Below, in pieces: positions 63,235 through 64,000 of a DNA stretch of 64,000 nt. The DNA comes from a bacterium (GTDB lineage Bacteria; Bacteroidota; Ignavibacteria; Ignavibacteriales; Ignavibacteriaceae). The stretch covers positions 744,001-808,000 of the forward strand of contig JADJWC010000001.1 in NCBI GenBank assembly GCA_016716565.1, given 5' to 3'. The notes below the pieces were generated by a model. That model had not been told where the DNA came from, made no database searches, and saw only the letters and a list, made by a program, of their open reading frames with translations. Both the position numbers and the translations under genes were made by a program. Numbering within the stretch: the stretch's first letter is position 1; each line of letters opens with the position of its first letter.

Positions 63235-63696
63235 TTGAAAGAAGAACTAAAAAAAGTTATTGACCGGTTACAGGAACACATCAATTTAGTTCCATTAGAA
63301 TTTCTGAAATATCCTGAAGGAGAACTGAGAAGAAAACCTGCACCCGACAAATGGTCTAAGAAAGAAATATTAGGACACCTCATTGACTCAGCGGCCAATA
63401 ACCATCACAGATTTATTAAAATTCAATTTATGCCCTCTCCGTTTTTAGTTGAATCATATGCTCAAAATGATTGGGTGAGAATCCAAAACTATAATCAAAA
63501 AGATACACAACAACTTGTCGAATTTTGGAGAACTTATAACGAACACATCATATACATAATGCAAAACACTCCGGATCAAAATCTTGATATTGAACTAAAA
63601 CCGCAGGATGCATTTGCAAAGGCTAACACTTTATTCTTGTTGATGAAAGATTATGTAGATCATATAGATCATCATTTAAAGCAGATTTTCAGCTAG
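63235..63696 (+). CDS. DinB-family protein
   Basis: 153 aa, TTG start at 63235 (no nearer ATG in frame). A four-helix bundle with the DinB/YfiT pattern: P-D-K-W-S-K-K-E-I-L-G-H-L-I-D-S at the second helix with one metal His, and D-Y-V-D-H-I-D-H-H-L near the C-terminus with two more His. Such a His triad usually binds Zn or Ni and the family includes thiol-dependent transferases (bacillithiol or mycothiol S-transferases); this member's partner is unknown. It lies 21 bp after the lamin-tail gene and is probably cotranscribed. Confidence 0.85.
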   Translation: MKEELKKVIDRLQEHINLVPLEFLKYPEGELRRKPAPDKWSKKEILGHLIDSAANNHHRFIKIQFMPSPFLVESYAQNDWVRIQNYNQKDTQQLVEFWRTYNEHIIYIMQNTPDQNLDIELKPQDAFAKANTLFLLMKDYVDHIDHHLKQIFS

Positions 63697-63859
63697 AACT
63701 GCATTTCTGAATCTATTCCCACAATTTTTTCCACTTCTGAACGTTTCTATCCATATTTTAAATAATTTTTTCACACGACGGAACTTCATAGCTAAACACT
63801 GTGTTATAACTTTTGTTCATTAAGTATTTAGTTTCAACAATTCATAAAAGGATAAAAAA

Positions 63860-64000
63860 ATGAAGTTCAGAAATCTTATTTTAGCTCTTGCAGTGTCAAT
63901 AACTGCATTTACTTTCGTTGGCTGTGATGATGAAGAGGATCCAATGCAGCCGGTTCCATCAAATTCTTCAACAATGGTAATTCACGCATCTCCGGATGCA
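63860..64000 (+). CDS. DUF4397-type lipoprotein (3' end missing)
   Basis: The first 47 codons only, running off the window. ATG 63860 follows AAAGGAT. Lipobox F-V-G-C with lipidation at C22 followed by D-D-E-E, typical of exported Bacteroidota lipoproteins. After a short linker the mature part begins MVIHASPDA, the opening of the DUF4397 domain (usually RVIHASPDAPNVDV). It is probably a beta-sandwich cell-envelope lipoprotein of unknown function. The 163 bp upstream (63697-63859) hold no gene. Confidence 0.75.
   Translation, partial: MKFRNLILALAVSITAFTFVGCDDEEDPMQPVPSNSSTMVIHASPDA

Overview
The window looks like chromosome from a member of the Ignavibacteria (Bacteroidota/Chlorobiota group). 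The DNA is AT-rich. Thirteen large exported proteins end in the 'NYPNPFNP...LKVYDxLGxEV...GIYFY...KKMILLK' tail, which is the type A sorting domain of the type IX secretion system (T9SS). Several starts are TTG or GTG. There are no tRNA or rRNA genes, no CRISPR array and no recognisable transposase.

Layout. 1-5.8 kb is housekeeping: a Nudix hydrolase (cut by the window edge), recN, an outer-membrane protein, hemW and a dicarboxylate/glutamate-type symporter. 5.8-44.5 kb is an almost unbroken block of T9SS cargo: a zinc carboxypeptidase, BNR-like beta-propellers, a five-haem cytochrome, delta-60 repeat proteins, parallel beta-helix proteins, a protein with an 87-bp tandem repeat, and a HAF-repeat/cysteine-protease-like protein. 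Two large sensor systems sit in this block: a hybrid one-protein two-component regulator (12.1-16.2 kb), and a split sensor kinase with a LuxR-type response regulator (21.7-25.7 kb). 44.5-64 kb is mostly housekeeping: nitroreductase, DUF4097 protein, thioredoxin, cell-wall amidase, Trm112-like protein, ArsC-like protein, ParA-like ATPase, GGGP synthase, gmhA, DUF192, alpha/beta hydrolase, the operon DUF3109-rpoN-methyltransferase-like-hslV-hslU, SDR, a lamin-tail-domain surface protein, DinB and a truncated DUF4397 lipoprotein.

The most striking feature is in 24.9-41.5 kb. An 18-bp palindrome (consensus ATCACGCAAGTGCGTGAT) occurs seven times, and each copy lies 57-62 bp upstream of a start codon. 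The genes concerned are the LuxR-type response regulator, five cargo genes and one gutted gene remnant. The first copy overlaps the 3' end of the sensor kinase gene. The simplest reading is an autoregulated two-component system controlling an adjacent regulon of secreted proteins. The intergenic modules are mosaic and appear to have recombined at the palindrome.

A second theme is colonisation of coding sequence by small palindromic repeats. Two lie in-frame in the hybrid sensor kinase, several lie in loops of the T9SS tails, and a 31- or 36-nt element sits in exactly the same codon at the 3' end of four cargo genes, each time supplying a new stop codon. All identifications come from reading motifs by eye; no database search was run.
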